Part shown: in pieces, positions 1 to 5,796 of the stretch
Numbering within the stretch: position 1 is the first letter of the stretch
Layout of the letters: each line of letters starts with the position of its first letter
DNA from: Nanobdellati archaeon
Lineage (GTDB): Archaea; Aenigmatarchaeota; Aenigmatarchaeia; PWEA01
Direction: 5' to 3'
DNA length: 17,887 nt
NCBI GenBank assembly: GCA_022257805.1
Contig: JAKOPB010000004.1
Span: forward strand, 1 to 17,887
Notes under the pieces: generated by a model
Database searches by the model: none
The model's input: the letters and a program-made list of their open reading frames with translations, nothing else
Told to the model about the DNA's origin: nothing
Translations under genes and position numbers: made by a program

Positions 1-552
1 ATGCTCACCGATGAACAGGGCGGAGAGCTCGTGGTGTACGCTCGTGAAGTCCTAGAAAACTATGTCAGAGATGAGGAACTGCCCGAAGTCCCGGAAGAGG
101 ATTTTCTAGAGGAGAAAAAAGGCGTATTTGTAACTCTGAAGAAGAACGATGAGTTGAGAGGGTGTGTCGGCCTACCGCTTCCCAGATTCCCGTTAGGTGA
201 AGCCGTTAAGAAATCTGCCCAGTCCGCAGCCGACGACAGGAGATTTCCTCCGATACAGAAAGAAGAACTGGAAGAGATAGATGTGGAGGTAACGGTTCTC
301 ACAGTACCTGAAAGGATAGAGGTGGATGATCCAGAGGAATACCTGGAAGAGATTGAAGTCGGGAAACATGGCTTAATAATAAAATGCCATGGGAAACAGG
401 GTCTACTGCTACCACAGGTTCCTGAGGAACAAGACTGGGACTGTGAGGAATATCTAAAAGGCCTCTGTAGAAAGGCTATGTTACCTTCCGGAGCCTGGAG
501 GAACGGTTCCGCAGAAATAAAATGCTTCGAAGGCCAGGTATTCAAGGAGTAA
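1..552 (+). CDS. AMMECR1 domain protein (PH0010 family)
   Basis: Single-domain AMMECR1 family protein of 183 residues. The family signature LRGCVG is at residues 53-58, followed by a conserved DDRRFPP stretch near residues 78-84 and a GLLLPQVP stretch near residues 135-142, all in the usual order. The N-terminal line (MLTDEQGGELVVYAREVL) aligns well with the beginning of archaeal members such as PH0010, so the ATG at the first base of the window is probably the true start, although anything upstream is invisible. Length is close to that of archaeal homologs. The biochemical role of the family is not settled; the conserved Cys in the RGC motif suggests a catalytic or ligand-binding function, and the genome context here gives no further clue. 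It is followed by a 105-base gap with the promoter of the next gene, so it is probably the last gene of its own unit. Confidence 0.93.
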   Translation: MLTDEQGGELVVYAREVLENYVRDEELPEVPEEDFLEEKKGVFVTLKKNDELRGCVGLPLPRFPLGEAVKKSAQSAADDRRFPPIQKEELEEIDVEVTVLTVPERIEVDDPEEYLEEIEVGKHGLIIKCHGKQGLLLPQVPEEQDWDCEEYLKGLCRKAMLPSGAWRNGSAEIKCFEGQVFKE

Positions 553-614
553 ATTCAAGGTAGCGGACCATATCACACTATATATGCTGTTTATCGACAC
601 ACATCGAGGTCACC

Positions 615-652
615 TTTATATACATTGTATATCATTTGATATCATACGTGAT
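615..652 (+). promoter_or_regulatory. TATA box and weak ribosome-binding site before the small membrane protein
   Basis: TTTATATAC at 615-623 is a good archaeal TATA box, centred about 39 bases before the ATG at 658. This predicts a transcript start near 645 and a leader of about 13 bases. GTGAT at 648-652 matches part of the archaeal Shine-Dalgarno GGTGAT and sits 5 bases before the ATG. Nothing else recognisable was seen between 553 and 614. Confidence 0.6.
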
Positions 653-657
653 AAACC

Positions 658-924
658 ATGGAAATATTCATTTTGGTTTGCCTCCTGGCTCCTGTACTTG
701 CTAAGTACGCGGGTCTGATGGACAGAGCAAAGAGGGGATTTTCACTGATCGCCGGAGCAGGTGTACTTTACCTGCTTGCTCACTCCTTTGGACAAACGGA
801 GCTTGTAGTCGATGAGGCAGCACAGATGGCAACCTATGGTTCCTATCTCTTTGGTCTTATTGGATGGATCTTCGTACTTGTGGGAACCTTACTGGTAGCC
901 TACAAGTTAGCGATGGAAGAGTAG
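658..924 (+). CDS. Small three-helix membrane protein, function unknown
   Basis: Predicted 88-residue integral membrane protein. Three hydrophobic segments are visible, at about residues 2-18, 28-45 and 60-84. A basic loop (DRAKRG, about 22-27) follows the first helix, which would place that loop inside the cell by the positive-inside rule. The protein ends in an acidic tail (AMEE). No family was recognised. It has its own TATA box and a partial Shine-Dalgarno, and it converges on the leftward methyltransferase gene with only 38 bases between the stop codons, so it is a single-gene unit. The start is supported by GTGAT at 648-652, 5 bases before the ATG. Reality of the gene is supported by promoter placement and coherent hydrophobic segments; function cannot be inferred. 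Confidence 0.7.
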   Translation: MEIFILVCLLAPVLAKYAGLMDRAKRGFSLIAGAGVLYLLAHSFGQTELVVDEAAQMATYGSYLFGLIGWIFVLVGTLLVAYKLAMEE

Positions 925-928
925 GGAA

Positions 929-971
929 TCAAAAACCCCCACCACATCTTTCTTATTTTTTATTATTCTTT
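929..971. terminator. T-rich terminator region between convergent genes
   Basis: The gap between the convergent stops at 924 and 963 has a T-rich run on the plus strand (about 949-971, several TTT tracts) and a G-run followed by TTTTT on the minus strand (complement of 931-943). Archaeal transcription ends at such T-tracts without needing a hairpin, so each strand seems to have its own terminator. Confidence 0.5.
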
Positions 972-1799
972 ATCCCTGACTATGCAGTCCAGACACACCT
1001 TCCATTTACCCGGAGCATAGGGCAGAACCTTTCTTTTTCTTACTATTTCAACCTCTCTCCCTTCCTCCTCGGCAACCCCTTCTATTATTTCGATATCTTC
1101 ATCATAAAGCTCCTCTTCCTCACCCCAGCTGTAGTAGTTTATCACACCCTCCTTCTTTAGACATTTCATAGCCAGATCAAGAAACTCCTCGGAGCCTTTG
1201 GGTAGAGGCATGATAACCCTGTCACACTGTCCAAAGTACTCCGGACAAACGTCCCGTACATTTCCCTGTATGGGTAATACTTTATCATCAAGCTTGTTCA
1301 TAGAAACGTTTTCCTCTAGATACTCATAGGCTTCTGGATTTAGTTCCACGGCATATATTTTTTCGACATCCTTCTTCTTGGCTATAATTATTGGGAACGG
1401 ACCAATGCCAGCAAACATCGTCATAATCACTTCTCCGTCCTCCACCTGTTCAACTATCCTCTGTCTCTCTTTGGCCTCCCTCTCCGAAAAGTACACGTTC
1501 GATATATCAAGACCGAAGCGACAACCATGCTCCTTGTGGACTGTTTCGGTACCTTTCTCACCAGCTATAAGCTCATAGTCCCTTGTACGGAACTCTCCTT
1601 TCCTGCCAGAAACTTCACGAAGAACCGTATTGATATGCTTGTTCAGCCCCAGGAGCTTCTCACCTATAAGATTCTTCCTGTGCTCCAGTTCATCAGGAAC
1701 CTCTATTATGGCTATGTCACCTACAACCTCGAAGGACTTGACCAGATGCTCTAGTTCTTCTTCTCCCAGATCGTCCTTCAGAGCTTCCTTGAGATCCAT
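963..1799 (-). CDS. trm5: Trm5-type tRNA (guanine-37-N1) methyltransferase, lacking the N-terminal D1 domain
   Basis: Class I SAM-dependent methyltransferase of 278 residues resembling archaeal Trm5, which methylates N1 of G37 in tRNA. From memory of the M. jannaschii enzyme: the SFEVVGDIAII stretch near residues 22-32 matches the start of its D2 domain; KGEFR (67-71) carries the equivalent of catalytic Arg145; VYFSEREAKER (102-112) carries the equivalent of Glu185; FAGIGPF (129-135) is SAM motif I; VELNP (151-155) is motif II. The motif that is NLP in M. jannaschii reads PLP here (197-199, within VIMPLP). The C-terminus YAPGKWKVCLD is typical. The family's N-terminal D1 domain (roughly 90 residues, tRNA elbow recognition) is absent. 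The start is fixed by GGAGGT at 1808-1813, 8 bases upstream. It overlaps the end of the upstream protease gene by 22 bases, so the two are translationally coupled. A wyosine-pathway relative (Taw2-like or Taw22-like) is the main alternative. Confidence 0.82.
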   Translation of the reverse strand: MDLKEALKDDLGEEELEHLVKSFEVVGDIAIIEVPDELEHRKNLIGEKLLGLNKHINTVLREVSGRKGEFRTRDYELIAGEKGTETVHKEHGCRFGLDISNVYFSEREAKERQRIVEQVEDGEVIMTMFAGIGPFPIIIAKKKDVEKIYAVELNPEAYEYLEENVSMNKLDDKVLPIQGNVRDVCPEYFGQCDRVIMPLPKGSEEFLDLAMKCLKKEGVINYYSWGEEEELYDEDIEIIEGVAEEEGREVEIVRKRKVLPYAPGKWKVCLDCIVRDKE

Positions 1800-3262
1800 A
1801 CAGAAAAACCTCCAAAGAAATCTTTAATCGTTGAAAACATATTTTCAAGTAAAAGAGTTAGCCCGTCCAACGAATCTTGTTCCTCGAGGACACGTCTCTC
1901 GCCAATCTCTATCTCCTCTCTTTCGTCCTCGAAGGTATGGTTGAGATCAATGTATTCCAAATCAAAGCTCTGTTCGTTTATCTCTTCAAGGCAGAGTTCG
2001 AACTCCGTCTTGTTTTCACTGTAACAGGGTCTGAGATCAAAAAAGACTCCTATTACCTCCGCCTTTTCCTCGGGATCGTCGATTCTCCTATCGATATCCG
2101 AAAGCTCACTATAAACCTCCTGTAAAGACTCTATACCTCTGTCTCCTACTCTTTTCCGGACTATTAGCTCCGACAGAACGTAACCAAATGTCCTCACCTC
2201 GGAGAACTCCTCTCTCCGCGGCGACCAGTACTTTATCCAGTCTTCCCCTTCCTTGTAGTAGTTCCAGAGCTCCTCGGGAGAGGATCTGGACGGAAGGCGA
2301 TACCTACTCCCATCCTCCTCAAATAGAACGTCCTCACCGAATATCTCGGCCCTCGGCGAATCCAGTACCTCTGAAGCCAGTAACTCCACAAACTGTGCAG
2401 CTCCTTCATCGTAGTAGGCAGTTTCCGTTCTATCCCACTTAAGGGCACGATCGTTGAATCCGTGCACAGTTTCGTGTAAAAGTGTCCTGATCCTGTCCGT
2501 TTTCGGCAACGCCTCTCTCAGAACTATGAGGCCACCGGTTTTGTATGTTCCATCGCTCCACGGACTGAAATCCTCGTCGTAACTCTCGTCATCTAGAAAC
2601 ACAACAGGAAATCTCCTCTGAGGATTTGTACTACCGGTCATGTACTCAACCAACGTTACAAGTTCCTCAGCCTGTGACATGTCGAAATCTTCGAAATAAT
2701 GGTAGTTTTCCGTGGACTTTCCATTCTCCGAAATATATGCACGAAGCCATAGGTGTCCTTCCCCACTGAACCTAAGCTCACCGTCTGAAAGGACAGATCT
2801 ATAACCAAGGGGCTCGTGCCAGGAAAGAATATCAGAATGGGTTACCCTCACTCCTGTTTCCTTATCTTCGAATCCGAAGAGATTCATGTCCAGCTCATCA
2901 AGACCCGGATAACGCTCTTGTTTTGCATCCTTTAGAACCCAGTTGACCTCTATGTCGTGTTCCTTTCTTGGAAAACTCGTCTTCACCATAAGATCCAGTT
3001 GACCGTCTTCGAACTCATACGAGGCCTCACCCACCTGGCTGCTAACCTCTTCTATCTCGACGTTTTCGTCCATCTCTATGCCGATACTCCACCTATTTAC
3101 TCCTTCGTCCGACTCCATGACAAAAAACGATTCCACTTCTGCCGCTTCTTCATCGAAGTCAACCTGATGTAAAACCTCCCCTGATACGGGATCTGCGAAA
3201 AATAACAGGGCAGCCAGTAAAACAAACAATGCTAGGTGTTTTTTTAACTTATAGGACATCAT
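1778..3262 (-). CDS. Secreted or membrane-anchored putative zinc metalloprotease (HEXXH-x18-E)
   Basis: Predicted exported protein of 494 residues. The N-terminus has a short basic region (KLKK) and a hydrophobic core (about residues 10-22, LALFVLLAALLFF), ending near VSG, as in a Sec signal peptide. HETVH is at residues 263-267, and exactly 18 residues later Glu286 sits in the sequence DEGAAQF. HEXXH-x18-E is the zinc-site spacing of gluzincin peptidases such as the M1 family. The region before it (30-230) looks like beta-rich extracellular sequence. Two Cys in the C-terminal part (in the stretch CYSENKTEFELCLE) could form a disulfide. The end is amphipathic or weakly hydrophobic (about 460-490) and could touch the membrane. 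The rest of the protein does not match a family I can name. Two ATGs are adjacent (3262 and 3259); the first is used because a TATA-like element suggests a leaderless message. It is first of a two-gene leftward unit with the Trm5-like gene. Substrate is unknown. Confidence 0.8.
   Translation of the reverse strand: MMSYKLKKHLALFVLLAALLFFADPVSGEVLHQVDFDEEAAEVESFFVMESDEGVNRWSIGIEMDENVEIEEVSSQVGEASYEFEDGQLDLMVKTSFPRKEHDIEVNWVLKDAKQERYPGLDELDMNLFGFEDKETGVRVTHSDILSWHEPLGYRSVLSDGELRFSGEGHLWLRAYISENGKSTENYHYFEDFDMSQAEELVTLVEYMTGSTNPQRRFPVVFLDDESYDEDFSPWSDGTYKTGGLIVLREALPKTDRIRTLLHETVHGFNDRALKWDRTETAYYDEGAAQFVELLASEVLDSPRAEIFGEDVLFEEDGSRYRLPSRSSPEELWNYYKEGEDWIKYWSPRREEFSEVRTFGYVLSELIVRKRVGDRGIESLQEVYSELSDIDRRIDDPEEKAEVIGVFFDLRPCYSENKTEFELCLEEINEQSFDLEYIDLNHTFEDEREEIEIGERRVLEEQDSLDGLTLLLENMFSTIKDFFGGFSVWISRKL
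1808..1813 (-). promoter_or_regulatory. Strong Shine-Dalgarno (GGAGGT) fixing the start of the Trm5-like gene
   Basis: The minus strand reads GGAGGT here, 8 bases before the ATG at 1799. It lies inside the 3' end of the upstream protease gene, so ribosomes finishing that gene are well placed to reinitiate on the methyltransferase. Confidence 0.75.
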
Positions 3263-3268
3263 ATAAAC
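3261..3268 (+). promoter_or_regulatory. TATA box for the phosphodiesterase gene
   Basis: ATATAAAC is centred about 40 bases before the ATG at 3304, predicting a transcript start near 3290 and a leader of about 14 bases. The element overlaps the first codon of the divergent protease gene, so the two divergent genes share a control region of only 41 bases. Confidence 0.5.
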
Positions 3269-3283
3269 TAGTTAAAGTCTGGA

Positions 3284-3291
3284 ATTAAAAA
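3284..3291 (-). promoter_or_regulatory. TATA-like element for the protease/Trm5 unit
   Basis: The minus strand reads TTTTTAAT, centred about 25 bases from the ATG at 3262. This would give a leaderless transcript, consistent with the absence of a Shine-Dalgarno before that ATG. The match to the TATA consensus is only fair. Confidence 0.35.
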
Positions 3292-3303
3292 CTTTAGAAC
3301 AGT

Positions 3304-3999
3304 ATGAGACTTGGAATAATTTCGGACATACACTCAAACCTACCCGCCTTCAAGTCAGTTCTAAGTGATATCAGAAAAAATGACGTCGACTACGTTCTCT
3401 GTCTGGGTGATGTGGTCGGATACGGAGCTTCACCGAACAGGGTTATAGAGATACTGGAGAGGTCTCCTTTGAAGAAAATAGCCGTCAGGGGAAACCATGA
3501 CGAAGCAGTTGTGACCGGTGACCTTATGAAACTGGACAGAAACGCTTCAGAGGCCGCACACTGGACGATTAAAAATATAAGAAACGAAAATCTCCGGTTC
3601 CTTGAAAATCTTGAGAAGCACCAGGCTGTCGAGATAGACGGACAAAAGTTCTTTCTGGTCCACGGAAGTCCAAGAGACCCGCTGAACGAATATGTAAAGA
3701 AGGGTGTTCCCAATGAAACGCTCGACGAATTCTTCGAAGACACAGGGGCAGACGTGCTTCTGATGGGACATACACACATACCGTTCCATAGGTCCACGAA
3801 AGGAGGGCTCGTTCTCAACCCGGGATCCGTGGGACAGCCCAGAGACAGGGACAGAAGAGCCAGCTATGCTCTCCTGGACACAAGAGGAAACAAAAGGGAG
3901 ATACGTAGAATATCCTACAACATAGAGAAGGCTATCCAGGAGATAAAGAAAACCGGAATCCCAGAAAGAGTTGCATACAGACTCAACTACGGACAGTGA
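3304..3999 (+). CDS. Metallophosphoesterase, YfcE/MJ0936-type phosphodiesterase
   Basis: Calcineurin-like phosphoesterase of 231 residues. All metal-binding motifs of the family are present in order: DIH (Asp8, His10), GDVVG (Asp36), GNHD (63-66), VHGSP (119-123), GHTH (154-157) and the NPGSVGQPRD signature (172-181). The last is typical of the archaeal MJ0936 group, which hydrolyses phosphodiesters in vitro using divalent metals such as Mn or Ni; the physiological substrate is unknown. Length and start fit the family exactly, with MRLGIISDIHSN at the N-terminus. No signal peptide, so it is cytoplasmic. It is transcribed divergently from the protease gene; its 3' end contains only the far-upstream region of dphB, whose own TATA box lies just past the stop. 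Confidence 0.95.
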   Translation: MRLGIISDIHSNLPAFKSVLSDIRKNDVDYVLCLGDVVGYGASPNRVIEILERSPLKKIAVRGNHDEAVVTGDLMKLDRNASEAAHWTIKNIRNENLRFLENLEKHQAVEIDGQKFFLVHGSPRDPLNEYVKKGVPNETLDEFFEDTGADVLLMGHTHIPFHRSTKGGLVLNPGSVGQPRDRDRRASYALLDTRGNKREIRRISYNIEKAIQEIKKTGIPERVAYRLNYGQ

Positions 4000-4003
4000 A
4001 GAA

Positions 4004-4011
4004 TATTTAAA
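4004..4011 (+). promoter_or_regulatory. TATA box of dphB, indicating a leaderless message
   Basis: TATTTAAA is centred 26 bases before the ATG at 4034, so transcription should begin at or beside that ATG. No Shine-Dalgarno precedes it. This supports 4034 over the longer reading starting at 3971, whose extra 21 residues do not resemble the family. Confidence 0.65.
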
Positions 4012-4033
4012 GCTCAGGTGTTTTACTTTCCAC

Positions 4034-4783
4034 ATGCTGACGCTTGTAGGACTGGGTCTAGTAGATGAAAGAGACCTGAGCCTGAAAGGACTGAAAGCTA
4101 TTGAAGAAGCAGATAGAGTATTCCTTGAAAACTATACATCACAGTGGAAGGGGAGGGAAGGGCTTGAGAACCTGACGAATAAGAAAATAGAAAGAGTGGA
4201 AAGAAGCGATCTCGAGGAAGAAATGGAAAGGATACTGGACCTGTCCGAAGACAAGGATGTTTCCGTTCTTATCCCAGGCGACCCTCTGGTCGCCACGACG
4301 CACGTGGAGCTGCTTCTGCAGGCGAAGAAAAGGGGCATTGAAACAAAAATAGTTCACTCATCATCCATATATTCTGCCATAGCCGAGACAGGTCTACAGA
4401 TCTACAAGTTCGGGAAAACAACCACGTTACCCATACCGCAGAAGAACTACAGACCCGGGTCGCCGTACCAGGTAATAAAGGAAAACAAGGAACGAGGTTT
4501 ACACACCATGGCTCTACTGGACATAAAGGACAGGCCGATGGAAGTATCGGAGGCATTGGAGTATCTGCTGGAAATGGAAGAAGAAAAACAGAGCGGTGTG
4601 ATAAGTGAAGATACGAAAGCAGTGGCATTCAACATAGATGAAGAGGGTACAAACATGACCTACAAAAAGGTTTCGGAGCTCCTAGAAACGGACTTTCCCA
4701 CGCCCGCAGTTCTGATCTTACCAAGCGAACTCCATGAAAAGGAGGAGGAAGCTCTGGAAGCATTCAGCGAGGATATTGCATGA
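4034..4783 (+). CDS. dphB: Diphthine synthase DphB
   Basis: SAM-dependent methyltransferase of the tetrapyrrole-methylase fold, 249 residues. Archaeal DphB trimethylates the modified histidine of elongation factor 2 in diphthamide synthesis. Supporting motifs: the N-terminal MLTLVGLGL followed by DLSLKGL and AIEEADRVFLENYTS; the SAM-pocket stretch VLIPGDPLVATTH (78-90); HSSSIYSAIAETGLQIYKFGKT (about 108-129); SPYQVIKENKERGLHT further on; and a C-terminal PAVLILPSELH stretch. Length matches the family. The start is chosen from family alignment and from the TATA box 26 bases upstream (leaderless). The stop overlaps the start of the DUF357 gene in an ATGA arrangement, so the two are translationally coupled. 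Confidence 0.95.
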   Translation: MLTLVGLGLVDERDLSLKGLKAIEEADRVFLENYTSQWKGREGLENLTNKKIERVERSDLEEEMERILDLSEDKDVSVLIPGDPLVATTHVELLLQAKKRGIETKIVHSSSIYSAIAETGLQIYKFGKTTTLPIPQKNYRPGSPYQVIKENKERGLHTMALLDIKDRPMEVSEALEYLLEMEEEKQSGVISEDTKAVAFNIDEEGTNMTYKKVSELLETDFPTPAVLILPSELHEKEEEALEAFSEDIA

Positions 4784-5016
4784 CTGATACGGAAGAGGAG
4801 CTTAAAAAGGAGACGGAGAAATGGCTCAAGAAGCTGAAGAAAGAAGACATTGAAGCTACAGAAGATAAGGGGGAAATGTTCCTGGAAAACATAGAGGCGT
4901 ACACAGAGGACGCGGAGCACTTTATGGAGAAAGGAGACCTGGTCCGGGCCTTCGAGGCAGTGGTCTGGGCCTGGAGCTGGCTGGAGATCGGCCGGGAGTT
5001 GAAAATCCTGGATTGA
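4780..5016 (+). CDS. DUF357 family small helical protein
   Basis: 78-residue protein with the features of archaeal DUF357: an N-terminal charged helix (TEEELKKETEKWLKKLKK), a central acidic helix and a C-terminal helix with the conserved aromatic stretch AVVWAWSWLEIG (about 61-72). The family is small, cytoplasmic and of unknown function. The ATG overlaps the dphB stop (ATGA), so it is the second gene of that unit. Its 3' end is odd: bases 4960-4988 recur perfectly at 5596-5624, in a remnant beyond the toxin-antitoxin pair, and the residues after the repeat (RELKILD) differ from those encoded by the downstream remnant (EEIDRIERK). The present C-terminus may therefore have been acquired or altered. 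Confidence 0.85.
   Translation: MTDTEEELKKETEKWLKKLKKEDIEATEDKGEMFLENIEAYTEDAEHFMEKGDLVRAFEAVVWAWSWLEIGRELKILD
4960..4988 (+). repeat. 29-base direct repeat, copy 1 (within DUF357 gene)
   Basis: These 29 bases, beginning GTGGTCTGGG and ending GCTGGAGAT, are identical to 5596-5624. The copies are 636 bases apart and enclose the whole toxin-antitoxin pair. Both encode the same VVWAWSWLEI stretch in frame. Confidence 0.9.
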
Positions 5017-5025
5017 TGGGGTAAG

Positions 5026-5063
5026 TTTTATATTTATAGGGCACTATAATATCCTATAGGTGA
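5026..5063 (+). promoter_or_regulatory. Promoter, candidate operator and Shine-Dalgarno of the toxin-antitoxin pair
   Basis: TTTTATAT (5026-5033) is a TATA box about 39 bases before the ATG at 5069. TATAGG at 5035-5040 and CCTATA at 5053-5058 form an inverted repeat with a 12-base spacer, and CCTATAGG at 5053-5060 is itself a perfect palindrome. Placement between TATA box and start codon suits autorepression by the ribbon-helix-helix-like antitoxin. GGTGA at 5059-5063 lies 5 bases before the ATG. Confidence 0.5.
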
Positions 5064-5068
5064 CTGTA

Positions 5069-5269
5069 ATGCCCACAACTGTCCAGGTCTCCGAGAAGAC
5101 CAAGAAAAGGCTAGAGGAGGAAAAGGATCACCCCAGGGAGAGCTACGACGAAGTCATACGAGAACTGATGGATGAGAGAGAACTAAGACTTAAGAAGAAG
5201 ATAGACAAGGCCAAAAAACAGGAAAGTGTTCCCCACGAAGAGGTGAAGGAGGTTCTGGGTATTGAATGA
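5069..5269 (+). CDS. RelB-like antitoxin with ribbon-helix-helix-type N-terminus
   Basis: 66-residue antitoxin. The N-terminus PTTVQVSEKTKKRLEEEK followed by ESYDEVIRELM (residues 2-34) has the strand-helix-helix pattern of archaeal ribbon-helix-helix proteins, expected to dimerise and bind DNA. The charged C-terminal part (35-66), with SVPHEEVKEVLG, is typical of RelB-type tails that wrap the toxin. The ATG at 5069 is preferred to an in-frame GTG at 5060 because GGTGA at 5059-5063 is better read as the ribosome-binding site, 5 bases upstream. The last codons overlap the toxin start in an ATGA arrangement, the classical organisation. It probably represses its own promoter through the inverted repeat at 5035-5058. 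Confidence 0.85.
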   Translation: MPTTVQVSEKTKKRLEEEKDHPRESYDEVIRELMDERELRLKKKIDKAKKQESVPHEEVKEVLGIE

Positions 5270-5523
5270 GCTACGACCTGGAGTGGAAGAAGGAAGCGGT
5301 GAAGGATCTGGAAAAACTGAACATGGAGGAAAGGCAGAGGATAGTGGACAAGCTGGAGTGGTTCGCGGAGTATCCTGACAGGAAAAAGAACGTCAAATGG
5401 ATCGAGAAGTACAGTTCATTCCGCTACCGTGTGGGCGACTTCCGCATATTTTTCCTAAAGGACGACGAGGAAGAAACCATAGAAATACTGACCGTGGAGA
5501 AAAGGTCAAAGGCGTACAGATAA
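5266..5523 (+). CDS. relE: RelE/ParE-superfamily toxin
   Basis: 85-residue toxin of the RelE fold. Expected elements are present: SYDLEWKKEAVKDLEKL at the N-terminus (strand then helix), a second helix (EERQRIVDKLEWF), the basic strand SFRYRVGDFRIFF (51-63) with Arg53, Arg55 and Arg60, and the C-terminal strand ending KRSKAYR (79-85). RelE enzymes cut mRNA in the ribosomal A site; the C-terminal Tyr and the Arg residues are in the positions used for catalysis, so the toxin looks intact. ParE-type gyrase poisons share the fold, but the R-x-R-x-G-D-F-R pattern and the KR..AYR end favour RelE. It overlaps the antitoxin by 4 bases. A T-rich terminator follows. Confidence 0.88.
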   Translation: MSYDLEWKKEAVKDLEKLNMEERQRIVDKLEWFAEYPDRKKNVKWIEKYSSFRYRVGDFRIFFLKDDEEETIEILTVEKRSKAYR

Positions 5524-5545
5524 ACTCTACAAAACGAACCCTAAT

Positions 5546-5561
5546 CTTTTTATTTTATTTT
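5546..5561 (+). terminator. T-rich terminator after the toxin gene
   Basis: A stretch of TCTTTTTATTTTATTT lies about 22-38 bases past the toxin stop and fits an archaeal poly-T terminator. It lies immediately before the DUF357 remnant. Confidence 0.5.
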
Positions 5562-5562
5562 C

Positions 5563-5658
5563 GCGGATATCCACGGACATTTGGACTTCTGGGCGGTGGT
5601 CTGGGCCTGGAGCTGGCTGGAGATAGGTGAAGAAATCGACAGGATAGAGCGGAAATAG
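5563..5658 (+). pseudogene. Decayed 3' end of a DUF357 gene
   Basis: Read in the frame of base 5563 this stretch encodes ADIHGHLDFWAVVWAWSW continuing LEIGEEIDRIERK and a TAG stop at 5656-5658. WAVVWAWSWLEIG is nearly identical to the C-terminal helix of the intact DUF357 protein, and GHL upstream lines up with its GDL. Upstream in the same frame there is a stop (5542) and no start, and no ribosome-binding site, so this is not an expressed gene. It is either the original 3' end of the DUF357 gene displaced by insertion of the toxin-antitoxin cassette, or the relic of a tandem second DUF357 gene. Confidence 0.75.
5596..5624 (+). repeat. 29-base direct repeat, copy 2 (within DUF357 remnant)
   Basis: Identical over 29 bases to 4960-4988. 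Outside the repeat the copies diverge quickly on both sides, although the upstream flank still encodes a recognisable residue pattern. Confidence 0.9.
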
Positions 5659-5684
5659 ACAGTAAGACGGTCAAATCCACAATG

Positions 5685-5695
5685 TATAAATATTT
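5685..5695 (+). promoter_or_regulatory. Additional TATA-like element in the 5659-5796 gap
   Basis: TATAAATATTT is a good match to a TATA box but lies about 107 bases before the next gene, so it would give a leader of roughly 85 bases. It might be an upstream promoter for the gene at 5797 or for a small RNA. No open reading frame of note follows it before 5797. Confidence 0.3.
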
Positions 5696-5720
5696 TAGGT
5701 CTAATACTGTGCTCAGAGGG

Positions 5721-5796
5721 TTTGTAACTACCGAAAAGTAAAAAATAACCCAAACCTTTAAATAGTAGAAATGTTAATTACTACTTGGTGACAAAA
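5721..5796 (+). repeat. Duplicated promoter-leader element, copy 1
   Basis: This 76-base stretch ends at the ATG at 5797 and is closely similar to 6898-6973, which also ends at an ATG. Shared blocks include TTTGTAACTA, TAACCCAAACCTTTAA (with the TATA box TTTAAATA at 5757-5764 in this copy), ATGTTAATTACTA and GGTGACAAA. GGTGA at 5787-5791 is 5 bases before the ATG. TAGTA (5763-5767) and TACTA (5779-5783) form a small inverted repeat kept in both copies, just downstream of the TATA box. Confidence 0.8.

Noticed and set aside
60..545. 161-codon open frame on the minus strand opposite the AMMECR1 gene
   Set aside because: Ser-rich translation typical of the antisense of a Glu/Lys/Arg-rich gene; no ribosome-binding site and the plus-strand gene is clearly real.
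864..1160. 98-codon plus-strand frame across the convergent gap at 924-963
   Set aside because: It covers the terminator region and the antisense of the Trm5-like gene; composition is not protein-like for this genome.
3971..4033. Longer N-terminus for DphB starting at 3971
   Set aside because: The added 21 residues overlap the phosphodiesterase end and do not resemble DphB; the TATA box at 4004-4011 lies inside them and directs transcription to 4034.
3547..4035. 162-codon minus-strand frame opposite the phosphodiesterase
   Set aside because: Antisense shadow of a gene with all catalytic motifs; no promoter or start signals.
5397..5630. 77-codon plus-strand frame running from the toxin gene into the DUF357 remnant
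   Set aside because: Out of frame with both the toxin and the DUF357-like residues; chance frame.
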